Assembly (NCBI GenBank): GCA_039000515.1
Contig: JBCFYV010000100.1
Span: 24,501,769-24,565,768 of the forward strand
From: Timema cristinae
Lineage: Eukaryota; Arthropoda; Insecta; Phasmatodea; Timematidae
DNA: 64,000 nucleotides
Direction: 5' to 3'
Shown here: positions 34,690 to 46,300 of the stretch, piece by piece
How positions within the stretch are numbered: position 1 is the stretch's first letter
How the letters are laid out: each line of letters starts with the position of its first letter
Program-made: the position numbers and the translations under genes
Notes under the pieces: generated by a model
Told to the model about the DNA's origin: nothing
The model's database searches: none
Seen by the model: only the letters and a program-made list of their open reading frames with translations

Positions 34690-36010
34690 TGTTAATAAAT
34701 AAAAGTCTTTTCAGTTTATTTAAATCCCCAAATAGGGCGCATTTCACATATTGTGGGGGGTTTTGAGTTCTCCCCACACGGCACCTATGACCTGGTCGGC
34801 CATGGTTGGTAGGTTGACGGGTGCACTTCACTACATATCACCATGCTCCCACATCAACCCACCCAGTCTCTCCTAACTTGGCCTACTGGCCGGCATCGCC
34901 CGCTATCTGGCCTCCCCTCCCAGTCTCACACGACTAGAAGGGGGGTCATGACTCCCCATATTCGACTCCGAGGTCACCTGCCGTCGTCGACCCGGGGATT
35001 CACTACGCCATCCCTGATTCGGCGGTAGGGATGGCCAGGAGCGTCGTAATCGCCGATGCCTCTGACGATCATGTTGGAGCTGGCTTGCGCTCGGGTGAAA
35101 AATCTCTCCGCCAGCCCGCGGATACGGCTGTCCAGGGATGGGAGGCCTGATATGGTCAGGAGAACGCGGTTTGGACGCGGGGCGGAGCCCCGAGGATCAA
35201 GCGAAGGAACTGGTGGTATACAGAACGGAAATGATTGTATCTGTATCTAGGTAGATAGGAAAATACGGGAGCGGAATAGAGAAGGATGGACATCACACAG
35301 AGCAGGAAAAGCCTGATCTTGTGACCGTATTCAGCGGACTGACCGGGCGCAAAAGTGGAGCCAGCTTCAACATGACGTCCCTGGCCCTACCCGCCGCCGA
35401 ACGCAGGTGAATACCAGCTGCATTTCGCATCCAGGGTCCCCCCAGCCACCAGACTGATGGCGACCACTGGACCGCAGTACCCTCCATGCGAAGTGGCTCC
35501 AGGGGGCCATTCCCCGACGTGTGAATATAATAGCCTGCGTCTTTTGGGATTGGATGGCAAGGGACCAAGTATGAAGGTAGGCCAACAGTCCCCGCAACGC
35601 GAAGGTAAGTTTGGCTCAGACCACCTTAGCGTCCGGGGACTGCGCCAGAATAGCGGTGTCGTCGGCGAACTGGAACAGGGCTGTACCGTGCGAGACGGGC
35701 ATGTCCCGCACAAACAGGGAATACAAGATTGGTGAAAGGCAGGAGCCCTGGGGGATCCCTGCCCAAACCGGTCGGGGGGAAGAAAGGGCTCCCTCGACTC
35801 CCACTCTGAAGGAGCAATCGGCGAGGAAGGAACCAAGGAGATGGAGGATCGGAGGCGGGATACCCGCCCCGGCGAGAGCGGTGAGAAGCCCACGGTGGCT
35901 GACGCTGTCGAACGCCCCTTTGCCGTCCAACATGACAAAGCCCGTTCGGGCCCCGGTGTTGAACGCGCCGGTCACCAGGTCAACTACCTTGGCGACCGCG
36001 TGGGTCAATT
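34690..36010 (-). pseudogene. Jockey-like non-LTR retrotransposon, copy 2 with reverse transcriptase core
   Basis: The minus-strand frame at 36008-35616 encodes FVMLDGKGAFDSVSHRGLL, then AGIPQGSCLSPILYSLFV and FQFADDTAILAQSPDA. These are reverse-transcriptase blocks, with FADD as the catalytic pair. Downstream, with frameshifts, are GLLAYLHTWSLAIQSQKTQ and RIRGLAERFFTRAQASSNM, then IVRGIGDYDAPGHPYRRIRDG, parallel to copy 1. The 3' segment ends near an AATAAACTG at about 34710-34720. The copy begins abruptly at 36010, next to a SINE-B head fragment, the usual 5' truncation. GC content is far above the flanks. Confidence 0.88.
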
Positions 36011-36012
36011 AT

Positions 36013-36045
36013 ATCTACCTGCTTCAGTGGTCAGCATACTTTATG
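36013..36045 (+). repeat. SINE-B head fragment
   Basis: The bases CTACCTGCTTCAGTGG match the start of SINE-B, after which similarity stops. It adjoins the truncated 5' end of the Jockey-like copy. Confidence 0.45.
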
Positions 36046-36310
36046 GACGGAGGGCCACATTAAGATATTGAAAGTACTAGGTAGGCCAGAACAAAAACTA
36101 AAATAGACTTACATTATTCTGTATTTTATGTGTATATACAGGATGTATCTTAACATGTGGAGCCCACTTTATCAGTGGACAGGAGACACAAAAACAATGA
36201 AAATAGTTAAAACAAACATCTGTCCCATTTGACCTGGTTTCAGAGTTATAGTCATGTTTGTACACTAGTAATGTGGAACTGATTAACTTTATAGGAAGTT
36301 ATGGATTAAA

Positions 36311-36505
36311 TAGCAAAGCTAATATTTGTTAGTTGTGGTTATAGCCATATATATAGATATCATGTTCTTTATATTGAAAAATAACACCTGAAGACTGGAA
36401 TCGAACCCAGGAACCTTTGGTTTATTATGCCAATGCTCTAACCATTGAGCTATCCAGGAAACCTCCTGTGCCCAGGGTCATTCTTCACTCATATTTTAAG
36501 GCAGT
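36311..36505 (-). repeat. SINE-C copy, near full length
   Basis: On the minus strand the head reads GGATAGCTCAATGGTTAGAG, then GGTTCCTGGGTTCGATTCC. The body continues to CTATAACCAC and AACAAATATTAGC. The copy at 1935-2100 has the same head and the same tail. A/B-box spacing is tRNA-like. Confidence 0.7.
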
Positions 36506-36783
36506 CTGTGAAGGACGTGCGGAGGCTGCAAATGTGGGATCAATTAAGAATCACGAGCTATCAGATCACGCAGCCACCATCATCTGATGCTAAAAAAATA
36601 TAATTATACATTTTTTTATAAATTAATCATCCTTTAGATTAAATATTTCTTATCAAAGTCTTGTTCAAAATTAACTAAAACACCTAGTATTTCAGAATTT
36701 TTTTAATGTTTTCTAAAATCTTATCTATAATCACTGTTAATCAAGAAACATGGAACATTTGCTCATAACATCAACTAGTAATG

Positions 36784-37535
36784 ACCTACCATTTGGTGGT
36801 AAAGTCTTACTAGATGTTGATTTTCAACAATCATGTTCCATATGGTGATAGAAATGTTTTATAGCTACTTGCCTTAAAAATAGTGCATTGTGAAAACATT
36901 TCCGCCAATTCCATTTCATTACAAATATGAGAGCAAATGCAAATCAGCAAGAGTTCACTCAATGGTTGTTGAAACTCATAGAAGGTAGAATATCTACTCC
37001 TTCTTGTCATCCAATTGATTTGGACAGTTATTTAATTGAAATTCCTATTGATTTTATAATTGGAGACAATTTAGTCACAATTTGACACTGCAATGTGTCA
37101 ATGCTACACAAACATAGCTATAATTTGTGCAACAAATTATGAATGCAAGTCTTAGCAATGAAAGAGTTTAAGGGGAGAACCAATGTCTTTTTAAAGTCAA
37201 GACAGTGTACAAGCTGTATCCAATCAAAAGAAACCTCTACTTCAGGAATATATATTTGAAATTATAAATAGAATAACACTGGAATGCCTCCACATATTTT
37301 AATGATTAAATTTAGGTCATATCTTATGGTTTGAGAAATCTCAAGGCACGATTGGCAAATGGCACAAGCTTTAATGTTCATTATATGTTGAAAGATTTTG
37401 ACCAGAGCTCAAGCTGCAGAAATTGTCTTCTTACCTAGGATCGATCTCATCAACAAAAAAAGATAATCGTGTCTCAGTGTTGTTACCTTTATCTTCTTTG
37501 TGTTTGATAAAGGCAATGACATAATATTATATATA
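36784..37535 (+). pseudogene. Decayed Helitron helicase (PIF1-like) remnant
   Basis: Shifting plus-strand frames give DLPFGGKVLLDVDFQQS (the GGKV.LL..DFRQ motif of PIF1-type helicases), then LKNSAL.KHFRQFHFITNMRA and EFTQWLLKLIEGRIS. Further on come NNTGMPPHILMIKF, LRNLKARLANGTSFNVHYM and AEIVFLPRIDLI. The order GGDFRQ, L..N.RA, FA.WLL..G.G, GMPPH.L.LK, LRNL....NGT is diagnostic for the helicase of Helitrons. Stops and frameshifts are frequent, and the final motif is barely visible, so it is non-functional. No Helitron 3' hairpin or CTRR end was found. Confidence 0.8.
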
Positions 37536-37631
37536 TCTACTATAGAAGACAGAAGGAATGTGTCACTTTTGTACATTGGATTCTTCCCACATTCTTCCTG
37601 TTCCTTTATTATAAAATTATTTAGCCATTGG

Positions 37632-37904
37632 TGACCTGGTGGTCTAGGGGTAAGGTGTCAGACTTCTATACTGGCGGCCGGGGTTCAATCCTCGGTCCCG
37701 GCACAGATTTATCTGAATACCAAACCCTTCCTTCACCTCTGAAAATACATCTTGTGAATGTGGGGAATGCCAGGCCTCCACCGTGGTTTGGATTCCACGT
37801 TAAACTGTAGGTCCTTCATTTCATCTCACAATCATCCTACCATTTACAAATTAGCGTGTGTATAACCCGAATGGGTAGTAAGACGCGGTGCTAATAATAA
37901 TAAT
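37632..37904 (+). repeat. SINE-A copy 3 with 13-bp TSD
   Basis: The head is TGACCTGGTGGTCTAGGGGT with B box GGGGTTCAATCC. It is full length to GACGCGGTGCTAATAATAAT. ATTTAGCCATTGG is duplicated at 37619-37631 and 37905-37917. Confidence 0.92.
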
Positions 37905-38009
37905 ATTTAGCCATTGGGCCACCTCATTTTTAAACATGAACTGTATTAAAACAGAAGAGGTAGACAAAGTGGTTCCAAATTAAAAAAAAAAAAAAAGTGA
38001 TGGTTATGA

Positions 38010-39770
38010 ATAAAGTGACAGGAAAACTCTGGGAGGAAAGAATGAATGTCATGTTGTTTGCTGATGACTTGATGGTATGGGAGAGAAGGAAGAAGAACTA
38101 CAGAACCAATTATAGGAATGGAATGAAGAAATGAAAGAGTGAATGAAATTTAGCACATCAAAGTGTGAAGTTCATGGTAATTACAAGTTAATGGTAAGTA
38201 AAGCTCTAAGTTGGATAGAGTAAGAGCTGAGAAAGGCTTAAGTGTAAAGGTGCCCAATCTTTCAGTTATCGAAGAGGCTGTCACCTTAGGCCTCACGGAC
38301 TGAAAGTTATTAATCACCACTCATTCGAAGTTATAAGAGGGGTCACGACCTGCCGGCCAATTGAAACTGAAAACTTCTTGTGTGGGTGGGTTGTTTGAAG
38401 ATATTCTTCCCAGAGGTTTATCGAGAATAGTGATGATCTGCCAAGTTTCTTATCTGAGGGTTAAGTTCACCAGACACATGCAGTGCCAAAGAAAGTCCCA
38501 GCCTACAGATAACAGATATAAGCAGAAAACTTCTTGTGTGTAGTACTTTTTATCAGTTAATGAACCCCTGAACTTTTGGCTAGATAGATTTTTGTCTTCA
38601 CGATGTCAATAAAACAAAAGCAATAACCCAGCATTTTTAAGGAAATTTATTATATATATCAATTACACTTCTTTATGGAAAGTTAAAGATAAGTGCTATG
38701 CAAATACCTTAGGTAGAAAAGAAGGTTGCTAAAATCCTTACTAGAGTAGCAATCCATCTTTCTTTGGCGCTAATAGCACTCCTCATTCTTCTATTTTGCT
38801 TCAATATTAACTGTTCTAGCAAATTTAGCAAAATGTGAAATACTTCTTCACTCATACAAATAGTTTTTAAAATCTTCATTGCTTGATAATCAAAGTACCC
38901 TAATAAGTATCATGTTTGACAAGGTATTCTTTTTTTGTAACAACTCTTTAAACCAATAAGCCCTCCCCCCATCATTTTTTTGGTGTAGTTATCAACGAGC
39001 ATATTTTTTCATGTAAGGCCCACTGCTACAAACATTTTTTAAGATTGTACTGATAACTTAAGACCAATATTTGCCTAGGAATCCTGGGTTAAGTTGTATG
39101 GCGAATACTTCGATAACATGTAGGCCCATGTAGGCCATTAAATGAGTGAATTAAGACTTCTGTTATCTAACTGATCTAATGTGTGCCGGTTTTTGATCAA
39201 CTTCAGTCCTCGCCTGCATATCACTGCCTCCCCAATATCTACGAATGGGCACCTTAAAACATGATGGAAGCATGATTGAGGCAAAGGGTGATAGAAAGAA
39301 TCTAATAATTAGAGGGCAGCAGGGGGAGTTTTTCTATAGGCTCGAAATAGAACTGCTATGGAGAAGATAAGAGGAAACTGTAAGGAAGTGGTATATAAAA
39401 TGAACTTTATATCCAGTCGTATATGACACAGAAACATGGTTATTGAATGAGAAACAAGAAAAGTGGAGGCAATGGGAATGAAGTTGACAAGGAGAAGGTT
39501 AGTTGTAACAAAGAGAAACAGTCTTAAGAATGAAGTCATTCAGGGAAGAGTGGGGGTACAAGGAGTAAATGAGATGGTATGGCAAATGATGAGAATGCCA
39601 AAGAAAAGGATGGAAATGATGTAAAAAAAAAGACCGAAATAGAAACCAAGAAAGTCGGGCAAGTCAGATATCAAAGTGAGAAGAATGGAATTAAGGATGG
39701 AAGAATGGTGGAAGGAAACTAAACTGACCTGGTCACATTTAGGTGATGAATTTGACTATGGGCCAGTCTA
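38010..39770 (+). pseudogene. Decayed non-LTR retrotransposon fragment(s)
   Basis: At 38040-38180 the plus strand reads MNVMLFADDLMVWERRKEE and then FSTSKCEVHGNY: the reverse-transcriptase FADD box followed by its usual SKCEV-like partner. After a 1-kb stretch with no similarity, 39320-39770 reads VVYDTETWLLNEKQEK, then RMKSFRERVGVQGVNEMVW and LRMEEWWKETKLTWSHLGDEF. The order fits one element whose middle has been replaced or lost, or two fragments of related elements. The 38230-39260 part shows nothing else I can name, apart from a short AACTTCTTGTGTG repeat at 38371 and 38529. Confidence 0.7.
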
Positions 39771-39779
39771 ATTAGTTAA

Positions 39780-42145
39780 AGTGAATATTTCCAGAATTCG
39801 TAAGTGAACAAAATTAAGATTTTTAATACCTTTTAAATTATAGGAGTGGATGGGAAAATCTTTTAAAAAATAACACAATCAAGTCAATTTTTTTGGCTTG
39901 TTTATTCAAAATGCACATGTTTCGTGAAAAATTAAGTTTTTTTTTTGTACATTAGTGGCAAAATATGCCAATTTTACAGTTCATTTGTTTCAAAAACACA
40001 AAACTGTTTCCTTAGAGGAAAAATTAATAATAATACACTTTGTGGATGTTGCTCCAAGTGAATTTAATGATTATTTTTTTAAATTTCAGATGTTTTTATA
40101 ACCTTTTCTTTCAAAAGGTTTCTGTTCAGTGGCCAGTTTATGATACAAATTATCGACATGAAGCTAGCAATCATGTTTTATTGCCGTAGGTATTGACTTC
40201 GTTTACCGGTAATTATATCACATTGTGTTGAAAAATAACTTACTTCTCTGACCATTAAACAATTTATTTATCTAGTAATTCTTTTAAACTGATGTTTTCT
40301 TTACCTTCTTCCAAACGGTTAAAAACCTTCTTTTATATTATTTTCATTTCATCAAACACATGCATTGTTGGACAAGCATGGATTCATGGTTGGTTATTTG
40401 ATCACCTGATCCTACAAAAAACAGGAAGTCAATCTAGCACATAGCAAACAAACCCCATGTGGCTAGTTAGATTGAAAAGAAACACAGACAAGATATTACC
40501 ATAACCCCTTTTGGACAAAATACTATTTTATAACAAGGGCCATATGTCTTTAAGAGAAAGAAGCTGTTATTTACTTGATTACAAAAGATCTTTTGAGACT
40601 TTTTTAAAAAAAATTTCCAACAACTCCACAAAACCCCGTAAGCTGCGAAACTTTTATTTCATGTCTGACCCGGAGATATGGAGTTTTTTTTTGTTGGCGT
40701 CTCGGACTTTATATTGACAAGGTCTTTAATATTATGTTTACTTCATTCAAATGTGGTTGAAAACATTTAACAACTCAGCTTCTTCCTCTATTTGCTATGT
40801 GCTATGGACACTCCTCCTATACTCTCAACATGATTTAATAGTACGCAAGACTCAAAATTAAACCGTACCTTGTCGCTGTGTCACCATCGACTTAACTATA
40901 CAAACGCCAAATTAAAACGATCCCAACTTTATTGGAAAATCCTTGGCATCATGCCTTTAAAACGACAAAAAATTACAATCTCTTGAAATTGAACTAAACA
41001 AACCTAGTACTCACAAATCAAACCGTCAATTTCAATTAAAAGATAACTGGAAAATAGTCAACAAATTTATCAACTACACAAAGAAGCTGGCAAACAAAAT
41101 TAAACAGTGTTATTGGGTACTACAAATTCTTAAAGCAACACAAAACATTAACGCAAATAAGATGTTTACACACAAGATTTCTTCCTTATTCAAAACAAAA
41201 TTTCATTAACAAGGTTTCATTTTGAGCCTTCATTGCTGGTGATTAAGGTGGAAAAAAAAAAGTCCCCTGGTTAAAAGGACAAGGTTTTACAAGGAGGTGT
41301 CATCATTCTAAAATAAATCAGCAGGTCAGCTTGCTTTGTAAACCTCATGCACTAACACAAATAGGATGTTAAGTTTTAAAAAGTTGCCCTGGATCTACTA
41401 AGTGGCATAGAGTATGCTTCAAGATGGTTTAAGCAGAACTCTCAGTGGTGGTATTTTGAACAGCCTGAGTTGAATCCTGCAACAGACAATTCACATTTCA
41501 CATGTTTATGATAAACCTCTATCATTAAATCTTCAAGGATATTCAAGATTATAGGATTTGAAAAAATTTCAAATTTGAGACTCAAATACTTTAAAAATAG
41601 TTTTAAATTTTGCAAGTGAAATTTGTTTTAGAGCTCTAATACGGCTCATTGGTGGTTCAGAACCAATCAATGTAGAATGAACTCAACAATCAGACTCTAG
41701 ACCAGTAATTTAATACTTAACTGAACGTTATATATCACTAAGAACATTCAAAATTCACATTTGTGATAACAGGAATTTTTACATGAATTCTATTGTTTTC
41801 ACACGAATAACAGGATTTAATCTTTTTCTCTGAATAAACACAATTTCTTTGTAGTATGGAAAATACCATCTCATGTAATATAATTTTATATGCAGTAACA
41901 CTGGTGATGGCGCTATGCAAGGGCTACAGTTCACACAGATAGTATCAGTTTTTTTCTATTTTATAGGTATAAAACGAATCATAGGAAAATTGAGTTTTCA
42001 GGATATTTAGGTGGGTTTTTTATTCCTGGGGTTAACATAAAAAATCACAATTTATACTTTAACACAGTACAATACTTAAAGTTTAATGAATTGATTCTTT
42101 GTTTTCAGCCTTTAAAAGAGTTCACGCTAGGTCTAAGCAAGGACA
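39780..42145. other. Intergenic stretch, possible decayed coding remnant, R3 copy 2
   Basis: Most of it is AT-rich. Around 40860-41220 the plus strand can be read as a polar, Lys/Asn-rich chain in several frames (for example WKIVNKFINYTKKLANKI), which may be an old coding remnant of unknown type. Dispersed repeat R3 lies at 41520-41765. I searched here for the last Y-box exon on the minus strand and could not identify it. Confidence 0.4.
41520..41765. repeat. Dispersed repeat R3, copy 2
   Basis: The blocks are TTTGAGACTCAAATACTTT, GCTCTAATACGGCTCATTGG, GGTTCAGAACCAATCAATG and CTAGACCAGTAATTTAATAC. They stand in the same order as at 12870 and 45230. Confidence 0.6.
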
Positions 42146-42159
42146 TTAATATAATTTTA

Positions 42160-42438
42160 GGGAGACCTGGCGGTCTAGGGGTAAGGTGTCAGACTTCTAT
42201 GCTGGCGGCCGGGGTTCAATCCTCGGTCCCGGCAAAGATTTATCTGATTACCAAACCCTTCCTTCACCACTGACAAGACATCTTGTGAATGTGGGGAATG
42301 CCAGGCCTCCGCCATGATTCGGATTCCAACTGCAGGTCCTCCATTTCATCTCACAATTACCCTACCATTACACATTAGCGTAAGTGCGTATAACCCGAAT
42401 GGGTAGTAAGACGCGGTGCTAATAATAATAATAATAAT
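42160..42438 (+). repeat. SINE-A copy 4 with 12-bp TSD
   Basis: The head is GAGACCTGGCGGTCTAGGGG with B box GGGGTTCAATCC. The end is GACGCGGTGCTAATAATAA with a (TAA)n tail. AATATAATTTTA is duplicated at 42148-42159 and 42439-42450. A short deletion removes part of the ATTCCACGTTAAACTG block. Confidence 0.9.
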
Positions 42439-42745
42439 AATATAATTTTATATGGACTTTGCTAAGCACAGTCATGTTTGGCAATAGTTATATACATAAT
42501 ATGAACAAAAAATGTGCACATTTTTATCCCAATTTTTTTTTAATGCATACTCATTCGACTCGTATTTACATAAATAATAACATCGCTTTTTGGGGAAAAT
42601 AACATCACTATTCCCCTAAAAATAACCTCACCTTTAGCGTGTCTACATATCACACCTCTTTATTTCCCTATATGTTGATATATTTTTTCCAAGATTAGAC
42701 CTGCTCTAGTTATGAGGTTGTTGTGTTTATAATGTTCACACTTAC

Positions 42746-42778
42746 TTGGCTGGGTGCTGGAGTATCTGATGGCTCAGA
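42746..42778 (-). CDS. Ybx1: Y-box protein, 33-nt micro-exon in the C-terminal tail
   Basis: On the minus strand a TATTTTCAG acceptor is followed by 33 nt encoding SEPSDTPAPSQ and then a perfect GTAAGT donor. It is phase 0 at both ends and continues the frame from the exon at 44453-44593. Ser/Pro/acidic residues after the Arg-rich islands fit the end of invertebrate Y-box proteins. A 33-nt multiple-of-three exon can be skipped without a frameshift, so alternative splicing is plausible. The terminal exon with the stop codon must lie below 42746 on this strand, but I could not identify it. Confidence 0.7.
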
Positions 42779-42931
42779 CTGAAAATATAAACATTCTTTA
42801 TTAATTCTATGAACTAAGGTGACTCTTGTTTGTAGAAACAATAAGAACCTATCAATATATAACCACCTTTATGTAAGGGTGTGCCAAGCCTTTCACGATT
42901 CAGGTTAAGAATATTTAACAAACCAAAAGTC

Positions 42932-42932
<1 letters not shown>

Positions 42933-42970
<38 letters not shown>

Positions 42971-43009
42971 ATATATAATATATATATATATATAATATAT
43001 ATAATATAA
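42933..43009. repeat. (AT)n microsatellite
   Basis: About 77 bp of alternating AT, broken by single TT or AA steps. It is self-complementary. It lies in the Y-box intron between the micro-exon and the 44453 exon. Confidence 0.95.
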
Positions 43010-43089
43010 AAGCACACCAATAAAATTCAAAGCTAAGCTAAATCTGAGTATGAATATTTAAAAATAACTATTTTATACTTTGAATATGT

Positions 43090-43290
43090 GTACAGTATAA
43101 CTTTTTTAATTAAGGGCCCAAGGAAAATCTTCAATACTTCAAAATATTAAAAAATTTGAATTAATTTTTATAAGTATCTAGGCAGCTGGTACAGACTAAA
43201 TACATAACATCAAAATATGTTACATAAACACACATACACATATGGAAAAACTAGAAAAATTTAATCATAAATCATAAAAAAAACTCAAGA
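43090..43290 (+). repeat. Pogo/Tigger-like end, second copy
   Basis: It begins TACAGTATAACTTTTTTAAT. It parallels 28115 onward through AAGTATCTAGGCAGCTGGTA (there AAGTATCTAAGCAGCTGATA) and CATCAAAATATG. No matching right end was found. Confidence 0.45.
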
Positions 43291-43484
43291 AAAGGCTAAA
43301 GTTAGTCAGGGTGTTATGTGAATACATTGCCACATAGAGGCAATGAAAGCTGAGTCAACGCATCACCTAGGCACTCTACAAAACCCGCTCACCCCCACTT
43401 CAGGGTTCCATCCCTTCTCTTTTACTGTGTGTCAATAACTAACATTACATGACATTCTTGACATTTGAGGCAATTTAATAAGGA

Positions 43485-43600
43485 ATTACTCGCCTCGGCA
43501 GTGTAGTTAGCTAACACACTAGTTGGTGTTGATATAGACTGTCGAGGACGGGGAGATCTAGGTTAAAATCTCGATGGGGTGAACTGGGGTTACAATAATT
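43485..43600 (+). repeat. tRNA-like SINE fragment
   Basis: CTCGCCTCGGCAGTGTAGTT, GACGGGGAGATCTAGG and TTAAAATCTCGATGGGG resemble the SINE-B head (GACAGGGAGATC, then a B-box-like motif). It is strongly diverged. Confidence 0.35.
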
Positions 43601-44452
43601 TAGCTTATTTGTTAAGTTTTGAATATTACCCATTGCTTATCATAAATAACCAAGTATTTCTCAGTCAATGATTAAGACAGTGCAGTCATACAATCACAGT
43701 GATTGAATTTTAAGGGTATGTCACCTTCAACCAACACTTTACTGAAATGTTCAATACCATGTTGGTGATGTGATCTTTTGCAATAGTAGTGAAAATAGTA
43801 TACAATAAACTGAACCAGTGTTAGTCTGAAACAGCAACTGCAAGTGCACCTGGATGAGAAACTAATTCAAGCCTTGGCCCCTTGAGAAAGTCAGGTCCGT
43901 CAATTGAAAATGTACCCACTCTAAAAACAATCACTAACATCAAATACTAAAGGTATACCAATTCAGTAAAAACAATTATCGATTATTTAAAATAATTGTT
44001 CATGCTACGATTATTTACATCGATTAATCCCAATTATCGATTATTAATAACTATTGGAAACTATGCTTTAGAGAATGATAACAGTTAATGTAATTAATAC
44101 AAAAAGATTTTATTTAAAATCAACAATTAAAAACTTTGATAATCTTAATCTTTGCATTATCGGCAAAAGTTGAAACTAGATTGTTAGTTTTATCAATGGT
44201 ATGAGCTTATTTTTCTTATTTAGCTATGTATTCTTTGCATAACTGCAGCAACCAGATTCGTGTGTGTGTGTGTGTTTGTGTGTATATATTTTGCAGTGTT
44301 GATCACTAAATTCCTATCTAGAAAATTTTGATTTAATTTAAATAATCGATTTATCAACATAATAATCACTAGTTATGATTAATTGCCTATGCACTTGCAC
44401 TGACAATCGCCTGATAACCATTCATCCATATTGGTACAACCCTATCAAATAC

Positions 44453-44593
44453 CTTAGACTTTCCCTCGCCTTCACTCTGGCTAATACGTGGAGGGCCACG
44501 GGTGTTGTTGCGAGGCACGCGGCGACGATAGCGAGGACGGGGCGGGCGGCCCTGGGAGCTAGGGTCCCCACGACTCTCGCTCTCGCTCACATT
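44453..44593 (-). CDS. Ybx1: Y-box protein, Arg-rich tail exon
   Basis: This 141-nt exon (47 codons, phase 0-0) lies between TGTCTTAG and a GTATTT donor on the minus strand. It encodes NVSESESRGDPSSQGRPPRP, then RYRRRVPRNNTRGPPR and ISQSEGEGKSK. Alternating basic/aromatic and acidic islands (RYRRR, then SEGEG) are the hallmark of the Y-box protein C-terminal domain, which binds RNA non-specifically and mediates multimer formation. The exon is much more GC-rich than the flanking introns. Confidence 0.88.
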
Positions 44594-45229
44594 CTAAGAC
44601 AAACCATCTCAATACATTAGATTATATTAATTCGAGATAAATATAGGGTTACCTAAACTTTTACTTCAAAGTCTCTACTTGAGAATAGGTCCACTTAAAA
44701 ATTATACAGTAAAATATATTATTTTGAGTTTTTTAATTTTGGAGGTGGGGGCTGTACTTAGATTTTGGAGAAGAAGAAAAGTATCACTCAGAGTGAGAAT
44801 AAAAACATTACTAGCAGTGTGGCTGTTGATTGTGAACAGGAAATAATTAAGTTTAGGTCTTTCTGGTGATTTTATTTCCATATGTCTTATTGTATTATTG
44901 TATGAGGTAAACAAATTTTAATCACGCTAATAGACTAGGGATTAAGAAGATACACATTATAAAGGATTTACCTTTTAAGTGTATGGGAGCGGGAACTCAT
45001 TTAGAAAGAATTATTCGGTACACCAGGGTATCATTACAACCACTACCTAATCACTGACAAACCAGGCTAGTTTGCGATCACCGATTCTAGTATTCTAATA
45101 CTTATACAATGGGGACACCGCACTTGCGACCACAGCTTTGGCTGGGATAGTCCGCTATTTTGTCGATCAGGTTGATACATAAATTACAGATCAATGACCA
45201 TCTTCAACACCCGACAATTGCATTATTTT

Positions 45230-45425
45230 AGGGGTAGGCCCTTGAATCCTTTAGGATATTCCAAATTCGAGACTCAAATCTGGGGGGGGTTACTGACTGC
45301 TTATTGGTGGTTCAGAACCAATTATAATTATAGGATTAACTTAAGAACCAGAATCCAGACCAGTAATTTAACAAACACTTATGTGTGGATGTTATAATGA
45401 ATGAATTATAATAAAAAATGCTAAC
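45230..45425. repeat. Dispersed repeat R3, copy 3
   Basis: The blocks are CAAATTCGAGACTCAAATC, GACTGCTTATTGGTGGTTC, AATTATAGGATTAACTTAA and CCAGACCAGTAATTTAAC. They match the other two copies. This copy lies in the Y-box intron. Confidence 0.6.
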
Positions 45426-46135
45426 ATGTTTCCCTTTTGTTATGTTTTGTATTTTATTTTCTTATAGATTTATATTTCCTCTTACACACACTTGACATCT
45501 CTTTACAAGATTTAGATTCTTAACATTTTAGATTCGATCCAGCTCAAATTTATTTGATTTCCAATATCACAAACAAATAAAACCAGTAAAAAACAAATAA
45601 TGTTTAAATTAAAAAAATAACTTATGTAATTTAAATTTGATGTAAATTTAAATAAACCAAAGAAAAAACCGTAACCTACTACCTGTGAATCCGGTAGCCT
45701 AATCTACCATCACGGGTGCAACAATAATGTAATACCCAATATAATGGACTGCCACTGAAACTAATATGAAGCTAGAAAAAATAGCTGCTGGTTCATGTAT
45801 TCAGCAGTATTTGCAAGGTGTTTTATAACAAGATCTAGAGCAAGGGTTTACTATAACATTTTTACGATTACAAATCCTCAATGGATTACACAATGTCCCC
45901 ATAACCCCTTTGCGAGACTGTCTAAATCATCATCATAGATAATGGTATGAGTTAAACAGATTTCAATAGCTTGGTTTTATTTTACATTTGGATTGCTAGG
46001 AACAAAACAGCTGAAAGAAAAACCAAGAGATTTTATCATATTTATTTATAGAAAAATGGCAAATCACAAATTATATCAGTAACATTGATAGTTTATTATA
46101 ATCTAGCATCAATTTTGTTTTAATTACCATGTTCA

Positions 46136-46300
46136 GGCACTTGATTCAATGACTGCATGGTTTAAGGCATCAATCTCGCAAGAGACTAAACTGCCAATGA
46201 TTCGGAGATCTGGGTTTGAAACACAGTCTGGTGTAATTAGTGTGTTCTTACATAAATGGTTTTCCACTCCCCTCTTACACAAATAAAGTTACAACACGAC
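46136..46300 (+). repeat. SINE-B copy, diverged
   Basis: GATTCAATGACTGCATGG, TTTAAGGCATCAATCTCGCA, GGGTTTGAAACACAG and AAATGGTTTTCCACTCCCC follow the SINE-B order. The 3' tail is absent. Confidence 0.6.

Noticed and set aside
42814..43020. Tyr/Ile-rich minus-strand frame
   Set aside because: It is the translation of an (AT)n microsatellite.
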